In this document: positions 1-12,110 of the stretch, in pieces
Position numbering within the stretch: the first letter of the stretch is position 1
Layout of the letters: every line of letters begins with the position of its first letter
NCBI RefSeq assembly: GCF_964340395.1
Contig: NC_135568.1
Coordinates: forward strand, 11,017,776 to 11,081,775
Direction of reading: 5' to 3'
Origin: Glandiceps talaboti
Lineage: Eukaryota > Hemichordata > Enteropneusta > Spengelidae
Length of the DNA: 64,000 nucleotides
Made by a program: the position numbers and the translations under genes
The notes under the pieces: model-generated
Databases searched by the model: none
What the model was told of the DNA's origin: nothing
What the model saw: only the letters and a program-made list of their open reading frames with translations

Positions 1-545
1 CTAAACTCACATATGAAAAAAAAAATTAAAAATAAAAAAAAAAATCTACCTACCCCACCTATTATAAAATTGAAAACACCAGAAAAATATAACTACCAGA
101 ACTAAACACTCACATATGAAAAAAAAATTTAAAAAAAAAAAAAAAATCTACCTGCCCCACCTATTCTAAAATTGAATGTAATCGGAACCACACAATTTTT
201 GTTATGCCTTACAGAAAGGGATTCACAGCCATGGATAGCCTATAAACTTGCAAGAACTATGTCAAATTAAATTCAAACTCAGGTTTCAACTAAATATTCA
301 ATCTTTGGTCAATGTGGAATTTAAACTTTTTTTGGAATTTAAACCAAGACTTTAGTCAGCATCATCTTTAATCTAAATGAAATCCTGTAATAATTAAATG
401 ATACTAAAAATTATTTAATTTCTTGAAAATGAAGAATACATGTTATAACATCTCAGTGTTCTTTTCAATCCTATAAATGTACTTAACGTACATGGATAAA
501 ATGACAATAACAGTTTACCATCCACAAATACGTTCAAGTTTTACC

Positions 546-583
546 CTGAAAAAGGCAACTGTTGTGTTGCCGAAACGTCGGTT
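546..583 (+). ncRNA. Degenerate hammerhead-like motif (Penelope-type remnant)
   Basis: CTGAAAA is followed by a perfect 6-bp stem GGCAAC/GTTGCC, then GAAAC and GTC, flanked by ACC/GGT. This is the layout of the minimal type I hammerhead motifs described in Penelope-like retroelements (core CUGAUGA, stem II, GAAA, short stem III, GUC). Here the core reads CUGAAAA, so U7 and G8 of the conserved core are both changed to A, which should abolish cleavage. The rest of the element was not recognised around it. Confidence 0.4.
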
Positions 584-1299
584 TTAATGAAGATCATTAG
601 AAGATTATAGTGACTGGTTGAGACATCTTTAATTTCTACCTCACATTTTGTCAACATTTTGATGTACTCCCATCCACTTCTTTTAACTTCAATTGTCGTA
701 GTTGGACTGAGTTTATTTCTTGGAAGACAATAACAACAACAATTTTAATACACGACTGTAATATAATGGTAAACATTTCAAAGTAAATTAACCTGGTTCA
801 AATGACAAGGACTAACTTTAGACTTATCGAGTATTTTGTATTGCATTGTTTTGGATTCTTCTTTCAAATGTTGCTTCTATGGAAATATTTTAATGTAGAT
901 GATATTACAAAATATTGAAAAAATCTAATGTGCTGTATCAAATTCTATAACAATTGGAGATATAAAATTCGAAGTATTTGTGTACTGCTGTGTTCAAAGG
1001 ACGTTATTTCTATGTTGTTGTCAACAAAATAAAGTAAAAAGACAAAAAGCGAAATGAAACAAAATTTGGTAACAATGTATTTGGAACAATTTTGCAAACA
1101 TCTCTCTTTAGCTGTCAAAATTTTGGATGTGAGCAACGCAACAAAAATTCTATTTCTATTCAGAATAGCGACAATTAAAATTAATTATTAGCACTATCAA
1201 AATTCGGATTATTATCTTGACCTTTGTATTTTGGGTTGACAGTTTTCCCAAGTCAATTAGTGTATCTAGTTATGTGTCGATTTTGAATGGGGATTCCCT

Positions 1300-1620
1300 T
1301 TTTCTATTAGTTGTGAACTTTGACCCTGTGACCCGTGACCTGTTATTTATTGAATGCCATGTTTGATTGTATTTCGAGTGTGGCAAGACGTGGTCGTGTT
1401 TCGCTGTATAGTACAATCTACAACTTCACTATTTCCAACTGTTTTGAGGTATGTAGACTAGTTTTTGCGTGGATCTATTCGTGTAAACAGTGAAAAGCCG
1501 AGTTTGTTGGAATTTGAGCGACGTAGTGCAGTTGAAAACATCGTGATGTGATTGTAGTGTAGTGAACGGCCGGTCACCGCGGTCAGTTCGATGTCGTCTG
1601 GTCGTGATTTGTAGTGTCAC
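1300..1620 (+). promoter_or_regulatory. Putative promoter / noncoding first exon region (weak)
   Basis: CpG dinucleotides and GC content rise visibly over this stretch compared with the AT-rich surroundings. It contains a strong donor-like GAG|GTATGT at 1448/1449 and a weaker CGCG|GTCAGT near 1589. A small open frame from the ATG near 1359 reaches the first donor in phase 0, which does not fit the next recognised exon (needs phase 1), so if it is an exon it is probably noncoding or joins an exon I have not found. Assignment to SVIL is inference only. Confidence 0.2.
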
Positions 1621-4023
1621 AAAAAACAGTTCAAATGAAGGAGCTGGAAGGATAGTTGGTGAAATCCTGAATGTGTTTTGAAACCTTTCTTGTGACCTTA
1701 CATATTTATAATGTACTTGAACTTGCTGTGGTATGAATTTTACGATGTCTACAAAATGTTATCACCGGAAACTCAATGTCACCGTTGTGCTTTGTGTACA
1801 AAACATTCAAATGTCACGTAATGTTGTGGACAAAAGATTTTTTTTCGAAATTCGGCTTCCGTCGTCCAAATATGCAAAACAATGGTAAATTCAACTCCAG
1901 TAGCATGTGCTATGACTAACATTCCTTGTGATGTTTCACGGTAGTGTCCTCTGTAGAAAATATTCTGTGTGACACTTATGGTATGCCTAGCAGCTGAGTG
2001 AACAACACAGCAAGTCATGAATTTGTTATAGTATACTATTATCCTTCGTCTCGAAAAACAAATATTTTATCTAACACAAATTTTTTACTGTTCTTTGCAA
2101 TATAAAGATGCTAATTTGGTAACATTTTGAACACTGTGCCTATGCAATTCAAAATATTTGATGAAAATTTTTTAATATTTTGAATTTTTTTTTTGAAATA
2201 TTAATTTAAAATAATATAGGAGTGACCTATGTTTTAATGATTTTTGTAGAGATTTCAAATGTTAATACCTGAGTTAGGTAGAGCTAAAATGTCGATTTTA
2301 TGAATTGGCCAATTTTTAAGATTTTTGTTATCTTGGAAGTGTTCATTGAGAAGAATAGAATTCTTTCAAGGGAATGCCTTATACTACTAGTCATACAAAA
2401 ATTATAATTTGTAATTTTTTATGTGCTTCTATTTATTTTATTTTTGTACAGATAAATTAGTTTGTTTCTGAATGGTTATTTTACGAACAGTATTTTGCTG
2501 AATAATTTTGTACAAAGTGAGGAGAACAGAAAACATCAGTTGGCAATAAGATCTAGTATTATATTGCAATATATGTAAAGTACACACTGTAGATCTATAT
2601 AAATTTTCCAAATAGTTTTCCATGATACGATTTGAATTTAATTTAATTTAGTTTAATTTAATTTACAAAATATACATGATAGTGTTGATGTTTCTAAAGA
2701 TAATATATAAGTTAAAAACATGTGTGAGGTTACTAGAGGATGCAATTGTCTAGTTTTTTTGTAGAAATGATTTATGCTACTCAAGTTGTGGTTGGAAACT
2801 TGAGATGTAGATGTTATGGTACAATTAATTCTTTGTCTTTCCAAACCAGCATCCATATTAGGCATAATACTGTGTCATGTATTTATAGAAGCAGATAACA
2901 TACCACACAAGGGGCCCACCAAGTTGATATTCCCATAATCAAAAATTTAAAATTACAATTATGTGTAAACACTACTTGCATTATCTAGCAGGAGGGATCT
3001 TATTCCATAATGCATTTTAGTTAGCCTTACTGTCATATCACTTCAATTATATTTTGAGGTTAGGGACACTTTTTTGAGTTCTGTCATTTGGAAAACCTCG
3101 AGACCTGATGGAGACAAGGATGACACATAAACAAAGTGTGTCATCGAAATCTAATGATGTCATCTTCTATTTTTATACTGTCTGTGTTTGTCTATGTACT
3201 ATACAACGTCTTATCACTTAGATTTATAGGGGATCCGATCACAGGAAGGTACAGTTCAATGTATTACAGTTTTGAAAATGTTTCATCGTCTGTGTTATCA
3301 AACTGACTGCAGAACAACTTGAAATTATCAATGATTTACTCAACTCATCAGTTTTATTTCTCTATTTGAAAAGCATTTTACATGTCTGCTGTGTAAATAA
3401 CATTTGGATTGGTTTTGAGTCACTTACTAGTATATATACATGTACAATGTACTGTACATGTAGTCTTTGAATTGAATTGGCAATAATGAAAAACTTTCTT
3501 TGATTCTAAAGGTTTTGTAAAGAATATAGTATGAATGCATTTACAAGTATTTTTTTCAGTGCCTTTAATATTATTCTTTAGTTACATCTTTTTGAATATA
3601 ACATAAAATAGATATGATCAATGAATGTATTGAATTGCCACAAGCTGTTTCATCGTGTTTTCCTTATTATGTCTTTCTCATTGTATCATTACTTTGTTGT
3701 GGAAATATTACTAGAATATGATAGTCAGTGCCATCAAGAAAAATGTGCATCATTAAATCATGTCTTTCAATCTTTGTAGTAGTGATTTGATTGAGTACAT
3801 GCAATGTAGTACAACTGCATTGTACCTCTGTCTAAACAAAATAAATCTAGATATCTACCCATGGTATCAAATCATCACTTCACTGTAAAGACAGATCTTG
3901 AGATTCGATGCCTTGGATAGCACTAGATTAAAACAAAATCTAATCATGTCATTGCAGTTTTTGGTATCATATAATCTCAGTAGATTGAACAGGAAACAAT
4001 GATAAATCTGATCATGAAATGTG

Positions 4024-4190
4024 TCATTTAAACCCCCAATGTTTGAATCCCATGGTCTCAGATTAGTTACCTTATCAGTAGCACCATAGGATTAGATAAG
4101 ATGAATCTTTTGGTATAAATTAACTTTTTCTAGAGCTCAACTGTTTTCTTGCTCAGATTAAAATGCTAATCCGACAGTGGCCTTTGTTAA
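4024..4190 (-). mobile_element. MITE, TTTAAAGGCC family, copy
   Basis: Inverse orientation: begins AACCCCCAATGTTTGAATCC, continues TCTCAGATTAGTTACCTTAT then CAGTAGCACCATAGGATTA, AACTTTTTCTAGAGCT and ends GACAGTGGCCTTTGTTAA. Confidence 0.65.
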
Positions 4191-4230
4191 CCCCCCCCCC
4201 CCCCCACCCCCCCCCCCCCCCCCCCCCCCC
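4191..4230 (+). repeat. Poly-C tract
   Basis: About 40 bases of C broken by a single A, directly between two MITE copies. Confidence 0.9.
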
Positions 4231-4754
4231 GGTGTTTGAATTCCTAAGTTTTGGATTAGTACTGTTTTACCAGTAGAGCCTAAGGAGATTAAAAATGATT
4301 ATTTTGTTCAGAACCAACTTTCTTGTGTTTTATAAACTGATCTGAATCAAGTACTGTTGCAACACTGAAGTTTGTGGAGTCATGATGGGTGAATGGTTGG
4401 AAGACTGTTTCTGTTTTGGACCACCAAGTTCGATTTTCAGTGGTCCATTTGGACCACTTATTATATTTGGAACGTAAGCAAATAAAACAGTCGTTCCAAA
4501 AATTCCGTAATCCGATGTCAGTCGAAGCAAGAACATGGAATGAACTGCCACTGTGAATTCTAAATTCCATTTATGGATTATGTATCCACAGTATATGTAA
4601 TCCATAGTCTAGCATCCATATATATAGATATCACTCCACACTTGTTTATTTTGTATACTGTAGAACAAGGCATCTTGGTTTCATAACTACACGATTCTAT
4701 AAATCAAATGAATAAAATCATAATATATTTGTCTGTGTGTTTATTATTTGACAG

Positions 4755-4851
4755 ATCCTGGCAGCCCTGGCTCTGCTAGTGCTAGGAGGAGGGAGCTTCT
4801 AGACAAGGAAGTCGTGTCTCCAAGAAGACAGTACCAACATCAAGCTGAAAG
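4755..4851 (+). CDS. SVIL: SVIL exon a (DPGSP segment)
   Basis: Acceptor TTTGACAG at 4754 and donor GAAAG|GTCAGT at 4852. The exon begins with the last two bases of a split Asp codon and reads DPGSPGSASARRRELLDKE, matching the DPASP segment near residue 50 of human supervillin, then ends two bases into an Arg codon. The previous exon must end with a single G and has not been found. It is rich in Ser and Arg and predicted disordered. Confidence 0.75.
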
Positions 4852-5020
4852 GTCAGTCTTTCTTCGAAATCTTGTCATAGGGTGACAAGTACATTCGCAG
4901 TGGAGCTTAAGAAACCTTTCCAGTTTGCTAGCCCAGTATCAGCTTGAATTTTTATGTAGCGTACATTTATTTGTAGCTTATATGCAAGTGAAGTGTTAGT
5001 GCTAGTCCATGCATTGTTAG

Positions 5021-5290
5021 TGGAGTCATGATGGGTTGGTTGGTTGCAGGTTCAAGTCCCATCGCTGTCGTTTGTTTCTGAGTGGCTAAAGTCCTTAGGC
5101 AATATTTGAATCACGATTGTGTCTCAGTTAACCCAGTTGTATAATTGGGAACCTGGTAGGATAGAGGTTGTAATGTGAATGCTTTAATCCTATGTGCTCA
5201 TAGAGGCTGCAATGGATTTTTTGCTCCCATAAGGAGGAAAAGGGCTGTTGACTTGTGCAGCTATAGATCTGTGCCAGGGGTAATTATTAG
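5021..5290 (+). mobile_element. tRNA-derived SINE copy 1
   Basis: A tRNA-like head with a B-box GGTTCAAGTCCC (near 5049-5060) is followed by a body shared with the copy at 27178. The shared body includes TGTTTCTGA, a GTATAATTGGG(A)ACCTGGTAGGATA block and GTGAATGCTTTAATCCTAT. The A-box part is shortened relative to the second copy. The conserved body resembles the central domain of the widespread animal MetaSINE group, but the exact family is not assigned. Confidence 0.6.
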
Positions 5291-5799
5291 CGCTGGACTA
5301 GCCAATGCTAGCCTGATTCTTTAGCTGTACTTTAACATTAGTCTAGCTAGCTGGAGATTGGCTGTTGGGTTTGAATCTGAAACTCTCTTACCACAATGAG
5401 ATCTTCAGATTCAAACACGAGGGCTCGTCTATAGACTACCGTAACACTAACTTGTCATCAACCTGGGAATTTTGTCTTGAGATAAGAACAGCTGACTAGA
5501 CTGCTGTTCTGCATGTACAGCTGTGTAGAATATATCTTGGTTGCTAAACATTACCATACACTGTTCAGACACACACAGTTATGCTGGTGCTGCGCCAGCA
5601 TAAACTTGCAACTGAATTCCACCAACCTACCAAGTTTTCTTGTTGGATGTTTTGCTAAAACTGTGTACATCATATGACAGGCAAATTTGGAAGCTTGAAA
5701 GTATTCGGTTATAACTTTATGCCAGTGCAGCACTGATGTACATATGTAACTGTGTGTGTCTGAAAAGGGTATATTAAAGACTGCATGTCCAGGTGTTAT

Positions 5800-5965
5800 A
5801 CATGTATAGGTGAATATTATAGGTTGCTAAACATTACCAAGACTTCTTGTACAGGTGTTTAGATTATTATAGGTTGCTAAACATTACCAAGACTCCTTGT
5901 ACAGGTGTTTAGAATATTATAGGTTGCTAAACATTACCAAGACTCCATGTACAGGTGTTCAGAAT
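5800..5965 (+). repeat. Tandem repeat, about 51 bp, 3 copies
   Basis: Unit containing GGTTGCTAAACATTACCAAG followed by ACTCCTTGTACAGGTGTTTAGAATATTATA repeats about three times almost unchanged. A fourth, isolated GGTTGCTAAACATTACCA lies near 5538. Confidence 0.8.
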
Positions 5966-6019
5966 ATTTGTAGAAGTATTGAGATGCTCTGGTGATGGGG
6001 AGGTGGGTTGGCTGGGAGT

Positions 6020-6800
6020 CGGGGCTCAAAATTAGCAGCAGTGCTGGGCATATACAATACTAAACACTGTATCTGGACTACCAAATTGATAAATTAGTAG
6101 TCTGTTAGACAAATGGACATCAATAGAAAATTATAACGGAAACAGTTCCCTTGGATAAAGCTGATTACCAAGCATAAATGTTAAATTGAAACCCTGACAG
6201 GAGTCACATTATAAAGCAGTCATCAAGGGCACACAGACTTCTAAATATTGTATGGACATGTAGAATACCAAATTATCAGTTGTCTAGGCACACAGACTTC
6301 TAAATATTGTATGGACATGTAGAATACCAAATTATCAGTTGTCTAGGCACACAGAACTACATGTACTAAACATTTCATGTAGGGTCTATGATCTAGACTA
6401 CCAAATTAACAGTAGTCCAGGCACAGACTTCTAAATATTATATCTAGACTACCAAATTAGCAGTAGTCCAGGACACATAGACTACTAAACGTATCTAGAC
6501 TACCAAATTAGCAGTAGTCCAGGACACATAGACTACTAAATATTGTATCTAGACTACCAAATTAGCAGTAGTCCAGGACACATAGACTACTAAATATTGT
6601 ATCTAGACTACCAAATTAGCAGTAGTCCAGACACAGACTTCTAAATATTATATCTAGACTACCAAATTAGCAGTAGTCCAGGACACATACATGTAGACTA
6701 CTAAATATTGTTACTTGTATCTAGACTACCAAATTAGCAATAGTCCAGGACATATAGAGCACTAAACACCAGATATAGACTACCAAATTTATATGGCTAT
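6020..6800 (+). repeat. Degenerate 54-bp tandem array
   Basis: About a dozen copies of a unit containing TAGACTACCAAATTAGCAGT followed by AGTCCAGGACACATAGACTACTAAATATTGTATC. The best-conserved copies lie between 6440 and 6720. The same unit recurs as a short second array at about 37858-37990. Confidence 0.85.
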
Positions 6801-6973
6801 ATACTTGGATAGAAGTTAAATTTGAACCCTGGGAGTGCAGGTAGGGTGGAGCTCAATGACGATAGCATGACTTGTCTGTCACTTGCAGCTTTCAATAGAA
6901 TACTGCAAATATTTCTCTGTCTCTTAAATATTTTACGTTTATATTTGTCATAATGTTATTGCTGCTGCTACAG

Positions 6974-7059
6974 ACAACATCCTAGAAGGGAGTTACCAAC
7001 CTTGCCTGTTAAAGACAGTGACAGTGAAAATAGTGCAGATGAAGATATGTCACGAACAG
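6974..7059 (+). CDS. SVIL: SVIL exon b
   Basis: Acceptor GCTACAG at 6973, donor ACAG|GTAGGT at 7060. Its first base completes the Arg codon of the previous exon. It reads RQHPRRELPTLPVKDSDS and then an acidic Ser/Glu/Asp stretch ending DMSRT, leaving one base (G) for the next exon. No domain; disordered linker. Kept because phase is consistent on both sides. Confidence 0.75.
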
Positions 7060-9661
7060 GTAGGTTATCTTTAAAACGTGTGAGATGTAAAGTATAGTTC
7101 TTTACATGTTTCTCACAACCTGTAATTTTAGAACAGTGATTTCGCTAAGGTTTGAGAGCCCATATAACAGAGAGGAATTAATCATATAAAGCTTGCAAAG
7201 TTTTATATACAATGTAAGGCTGGCATAGACTCTCTCACAGCCTTCACTGGCTTCATTAAATTGTCTTACAATGTACTTTATTCGAACAGCTACTGTAGTC
7301 CAGTAAGGTCCTTAGTATGGTGTTCCCCAGTCAATGCAAACCGTCCAGCATACTGGGCAAACTAACAAAGTCACTCACCATGTCTTCACCATTTTGCCCA
7401 CCATGTTCAATGGTTTGTCATATGTAACTGATGAGGGAGCACCATACAAGAGAATTGGACTAACTGTTAAACTCTAGTATTAAAAACAATTTAGCAAAAC
7501 CAGTGAGGGCAGTGAGAGACTCAGAGTCCAATACATAGTACCGTAATATAGTCTGTAAGATATGACATTCATTCCACACAATCAATTACTACTCACTGGT
7601 TTAGAAGCCTGATAGGGCTGAACAACACAACATATCTTACAGTCTGATTATAAATATTGTTTTGGAACCCTGGTAGACTCAGGAACTTGATTATCTACTT
7701 GCCACACTTAGCAAAAACACTGTAGATACATATTTAATAAAGTTTGACTCTATAGTTAAGGTTTAAGCCTTTGGTGAAATACATGGGACACACTGAAGAC
7801 AATAAAATGCATACAATCCATGGAATCAAAGTAATGGAATTTGTACACTTATGCAAACATATTCCCTGGCAAAATCAAAGGCTCACGTTTATGACTGATC
7901 GGAAAGGAAATCAAACTTTGCTATCTACTATGTGTTTGCCAAATTGATACCACCATTACCAAACTATTTCATTTTTCGAAACAACAAAGGTCTTCTTGCG
8001 TCGTACGTCCTAGAAATAAATTCCTTAATAATTCCTGAACCAGATACCGTAGCCATGTGGGATAGACATTAGTATCAAATTTAAATGGTATCATTTTTGG
8101 TCTCAAATAACATGTCTGTTAACAACATATTTGCCTTTCCATGGCAATTTGTATTCCTCATTAAATCACTTCACCAGAAAATATAGCATTTCATCAAAGA
8201 ACGTTTATCCATCAGCACGACATTATAGCCGTGACTCAGACAATCCAGGAGTTGTGATTCATCAGATTGTAATGAAGGGGACATTGCGATTGTAACTTTC
8301 TGATGACATACTCTCAATGTGAAATGTTTGTGGCATGACTTCACATTACTGTGGTGTGCACTAGAAGCAGAGACAAGCATGTGGTCTTTCTTGTTATGTA
8401 TTCAGTGGCATAACCACAAATGTCACCCATGTGGTTATTTGGATCAAAGTTTATACGAGTTTTAACTTGTAATGACACATAATTATACGAAATGGCTGTG
8501 GTATGACTTCACATTGCTATATAGTATAGTGTCATTTTCAAGCAGAGACACACATGCATGTTATTGTGTGGTCTTTCTTGTTACGTATTGAGTGGCAGTC
8601 ACAAATGTCACCCATGTGGTTATTTGGATCTAGTATATATAACAATGGTAACTTTATAATAACACATAATTATACGAAATGTTTGTGGCATGACTTCACA
8701 TTTCTGTGGTGTCACTATCAAGCAGAGATACACATATACATAATTGTGTGGTCTTTCTTGTTAGTATTGACCAACAGAGTCACAAATATCACCCATATGG
8801 TTATTTAGATCAAAGTTTATATATAACTATGGTAACTTTACTGTTTACAACGACATATAATTATATGAAATATTTGTGGCATGACTTCACCTTGCTACAA
8901 TAGTATGGTGTACTATCAAGCAGAGATATACATCATGTACATAATTATGTGGTCTTTCTCATTACGTATTGAGTAGCAGAGTCACAAATATTACACATGG
9001 TTATTTGGATCAAAGTTTATATAACTATGGTAACTTTATAATGACGCATAATTATAGTTATATGAAATGTTTGTTGCATGACTTCACATTTCTACAGTAT
9101 GGTGGTACTATCAAACAGAAACACACATGTACATAATTGTGTGGTCTTTATTGTTATGTATTGAGTGACAGAGTCACAATATCCTCCCATAATTATTTGA
9201 ATCAAAGTTTATAGAACAGTGGTAACTTTATAATGACAAGTAATTATATGTAATACTTGTGGTATGACTTCACGTTTCCATGGTGTCACTATCGTTGCAT
9301 CAAGCAGAGCCTCACCTGTACATGTGTACGTTATTGTGTGGTCTTTCTTATTACGTATGGAGAGGCAGAGTCACCACTGGACTGTCTACAATAGTAGAGT
9401 GTACTTGTAATTGTGGTTATGTATAATCAGGATGTCCTGCAGTTGTCAGATACAGACCAGGGGGTGAAATCTTGAGTTTGTTTGCTGTTTTGGTAACAAT
9501 TTAATATTAGAGAAGACAAACGTTTGCATATTTTATTGAGAGTATACTCAGAAATCATTAGAAAGGCTTTGAATCATTGTACATTTGTTCAGGGAGAACA
9601 ATGACATGTTCAGGGGAATACGATTGTGGAGTAACTTCTGTGTTTTATTTTATCATTGTAG
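7060..9661. other. Intron b-c with a ~190-bp tandem array
   Basis: No coding exon seen. The distal half (about 8290-9375) is a five- to six-copy tandem array; a copy of the dispersed 'GGAACC' repeat lies at about 7645-7735. The acceptor for the next exon (TTTATCATTGTAG) is at 9661. Confidence 0.7.
8290..9375 (+). repeat. Satellite-like tandem array, unit about 190 bp, 5-6 copies
   Basis: The landmark TGTGGTCTTTCTTGTTA recurs near 8378, 8566, 8747, 8949, 9139 and 9336, spaced about 181-202 bp. Each unit also contains a CACAAATGTCACCCATGTGG-like block, GGTAACTTTATAATGACACA, GGCATGACTTCACATT and CAAGCAGAGACACACAT. Divergence between units is moderate and includes small indels. Confidence 0.9.
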
Positions 9662-11606
9662 TTTCAAAGATACGAGACAAACTAGGATCGGGGAAACATG
9701 TGGAAACTTCAGCAGATAGACGGAGAGCACTGTTTGGTGAATCAAATCGAGCAAAACCATCATCTTCTACCAAAAAGTTGGATGACAAGATAGGATGGAA
9801 AGAGTCACACCGTACTGTATCACCTGAATCTGATCATTATAGAAAACAACGTACCAAAGATGAGGCCAAAAAACGATACAATCGTCTCACTGCCGACCGT
9901 GATTTTGACAGTGATACAGGAGGCGGACGCAAGCGCCTAGATAGCGATTCTTCCGATACTTCCAGAGGAGATGGAAAATATGATTACATTCGGAAAGGTT
10001 CTAATGCAAGTTTAGATAACTATTCCAGACTTAGTCCATCGTATACTAGTCGCTCTAAAAGTTTTGAGTATGACTCCTCGCCCAGACACCGGCACCTGGA
10101 TAATAACTACACAACTGGGTCAACAGATGACAAACACAAAAAAGACAGGACATCAGAATCTATTTACAGCAAGGATTATGATGTGGATTCTAGAAGTTCG
10201 AGGAAAGCGCTTCTTGATGATGGCACGAAAGACAGACCGTATTCGCGGTATACGGACAGACACGTCAGTAGTAGGACTTCTTCTCTTGATAAATCTGATA
10301 CGGATTACCCCTCTCGTAGGACTAAAGATGTCGATGATAATGTGTTAGCTTCTCGGAGGTCACGTGACTATGATGACGTTGCAAGTCGACGGACGAATCT
10401 AGAGCTTTTAGATCATAGGAATAAAGACCTTGATACGTATTCTTCTCGTTATGCAAGGACTAAAGATAGAACAGAGAAAGATGGATTAGAAAGGCGACAA
10501 AGACTCACGGACACAGACCATGATCATGTCAGAGAACGAAAGGATGAAAAGCACACTGATAAAAGTCATATTACATCGAATGGTGAGATTTCACCAACGC
10601 CGAATGCTGACAAAGAGTCTGGACTGCTGACTGCCAAATTGCCAACAGCTCATGGATCGGAGGAATCATCGGAAGATAGCGATGCAAGAGCTAAGAGAAT
10701 GGCAGAATACAAGGAAAAAAGGCGAAAAGAACTTGCTGAAAGATACGGAATCACTGAACCCACTGAGGAATCAACATATAAACGATACAAATATACAAAC
10801 AGAAGGAGCAACACAGATTTGGGTCTGACTTCTGATACCTTGAAACGAGCCGAAGCTCTCATATCAAAAAATAAAAGTAAAGATGATTCAAGTGATAAAC
10901 CGTCTCAGCGATCTAGACTTCTGTCTGACGTAGCAGTAGAAGACAAAGATTATTCCTACCTTAGGAGAAAGTATGGCCTTGAACGGGATAGGACTACGTC
11001 AACAAAAAGTGCAGACACAAGCGACGACTCACTCCCTAAAGTTAAGGGTACCGGTATACAAGAAGATAAAAAAGCAGATGTGTTGTCAAGGAAATCTGCA
11101 AGGGATGCAAGCCCTATTGCCAGGGAAACAACACCAAGAGTTGAAATTACTAAAACGAGGGAAGAGGGTGTGTTGTCAAGGAGATCTACTACTGATGCTA
11201 TTCCTGTTGCCAGGGACATAACATCAAGAGTTAGTGATACTAAAACAAGGGTAGAAGATGAAAAAGCTAATGTGATGTCAAGGAGATCTGCCAGGGATGC
11301 TAGTCACATTGTCAGGGACACAACACCAAGAGATGATGTTCCTAAAACAAGGGAAGATAAAAAACAGGATGTGTTGTCAAGGAGATCTACTACAGATGCT
11401 ATTCCTCCTGTTGCCAGGGATACAACACCTAGGGTTGATGTTACTAAAACAAGGGTAGAGGATAAAAAAGAGGATGTGTTGTCAAGGAGATCTGCCAGGG
11501 ATGCTAGTCACATTGTGAGGGACACAACACCAAGAGATGAAATTACTAAGACCAGGGAGGTAGCTAGACCAGCTACATTGGAACAAAAGCCCATACAGAG
11601 TCCAAG
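9662..11606 (+). CDS. SVIL: SVIL exon c, large exon with basic motif and 33-aa repeats
   Basis: Acceptor CATTGTAG at 9661; donor CCAAG|GTGAGA at 11607; 1,945 bp, phase-consistent (Val codon G|TT at the start, Arg AG|G at the end). Encodes about 648 residues rich in Ser, Arg, Asp and Lys, disordered. At 10690-10752 it carries KRMAEYKEKRRKELAERYG, the strongest match in the window to supervillin (human RIARYKAERRRQLAEKYG); a shorter related YLRRKYGLERD follows near 10957. In vertebrates this N-terminal region binds myosin II and actin. The 3' end (about 11070-11567) is five tandem units of 33-34 residues alternating between [VM]LSR[KR]SARDAS and VLSRRSTTDAI types. Confidence 0.93.
11070..11567 (+). 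repeat. Coding tandem repeat, ~100-bp unit, alternating A-B-A-B-A
   Basis: Five units: SARDAS-type (A), STTDAI-type (B), A, B, A. Each contains TTGTCAAGGAGATCT-like, GCCAGGGA-ACAACACCAAGAG and ACTAAAACAAGGG blocks. The A-B pairs are more alike than A to B, suggesting duplication of a two-unit block. All units keep the reading frame. Confidence 0.85.
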
Positions 11607-11775
11607 GTGAGAGAGACATTTCTTTCAATAGTTCAATTTGAAATACTTTCAGTCATTATCATACCATGGTCAAATGCTCTTATGGTCAAAGGGTATGTTT
11701 TAATTTTCTACATGCAAGGGAATATAAATCCACAAATGTACAACATGGCTCAAGAATCAGTTGTTTTTTTGCTAG

Positions 11776-12110
11776 CCTGTTGTCTGCCTGGCGTTGACAC
11801 TGTGTTAGCCTGGTGTCAACATTGGACATGTGCAGGCATTAACCATTCTAGTTGCTAACACATGCTGATGAGGTGTTAGTACACAGGTAGTCAACATTGG
11901 GCTTGTACAGGCATTAATGATTCCACTCCCAGCTCAGTGTTAGCACTGAGCTAACCAGGTGTTAACATTGGACAGAGTGGTGCAGGCATTTAAGCATTCC
12001 AGGTGCTAACAGGTGTTGGTGTGAAGTGTTTGTGTCAGCCCAATGTTAGCACCTTGCCAACCCTGTGATAGCATTAAGTTACATTGTACATTGATGCTAG
12101 CCCAGTCATA
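11776..12110 (+). repeat. Degenerate tandem repeat with CAACATTGG / GCAGGCATTAA motifs
   Basis: Units of roughly 85-95 bp containing TGTTAGC, TCAACATTGGAC and GCAGGCATTAACCATTC recur three to four times. Divergent. Confidence 0.6.

Larger units (their letters stand above)
1..4754. other. Upstream region without an identifiable coding exon
   Basis: No convincing coding exon is seen. It contains a two-copy tandem duplication at 1-185 (period about 101 bp, with A-runs), a hammerhead-like hairpin at 546-583, a CpG-richer stretch at 1300-1620, a short TTAAT microsatellite near 2635-2665, a MITE copy at 4024-4190, a C-tract at 4191-4230 and a partial, related MITE copy at 4231-4460. A supervillin exon ending with a single G (phase 1) is expected here or farther upstream to join the exon at 4755. 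Confidence 0.6.
4852..6973. other. Intron a-b, repeat-rich
   Basis: No exon is seen. Contains a tRNA-derived SINE (5021-5290), a 51-bp tandem repeat (about 5800-5965) and a long degenerate 54-bp tandem array (about 6020-6800), each listed separately. Confidence 0.7.

Noticed and set aside
1359-1500. 43-codon ORF crossing a strong GTATGT donor, considered as the first SVIL coding exon
   Set aside because: It leaves phase 0 at the donor, while exon a needs one base; the other frames have a stop next to the donor.
5770-9375. Regular repeats considered as a CRISPR array
   Set aside because: Eukaryotic intron; units are contiguous tandem repeats without unique spacers.
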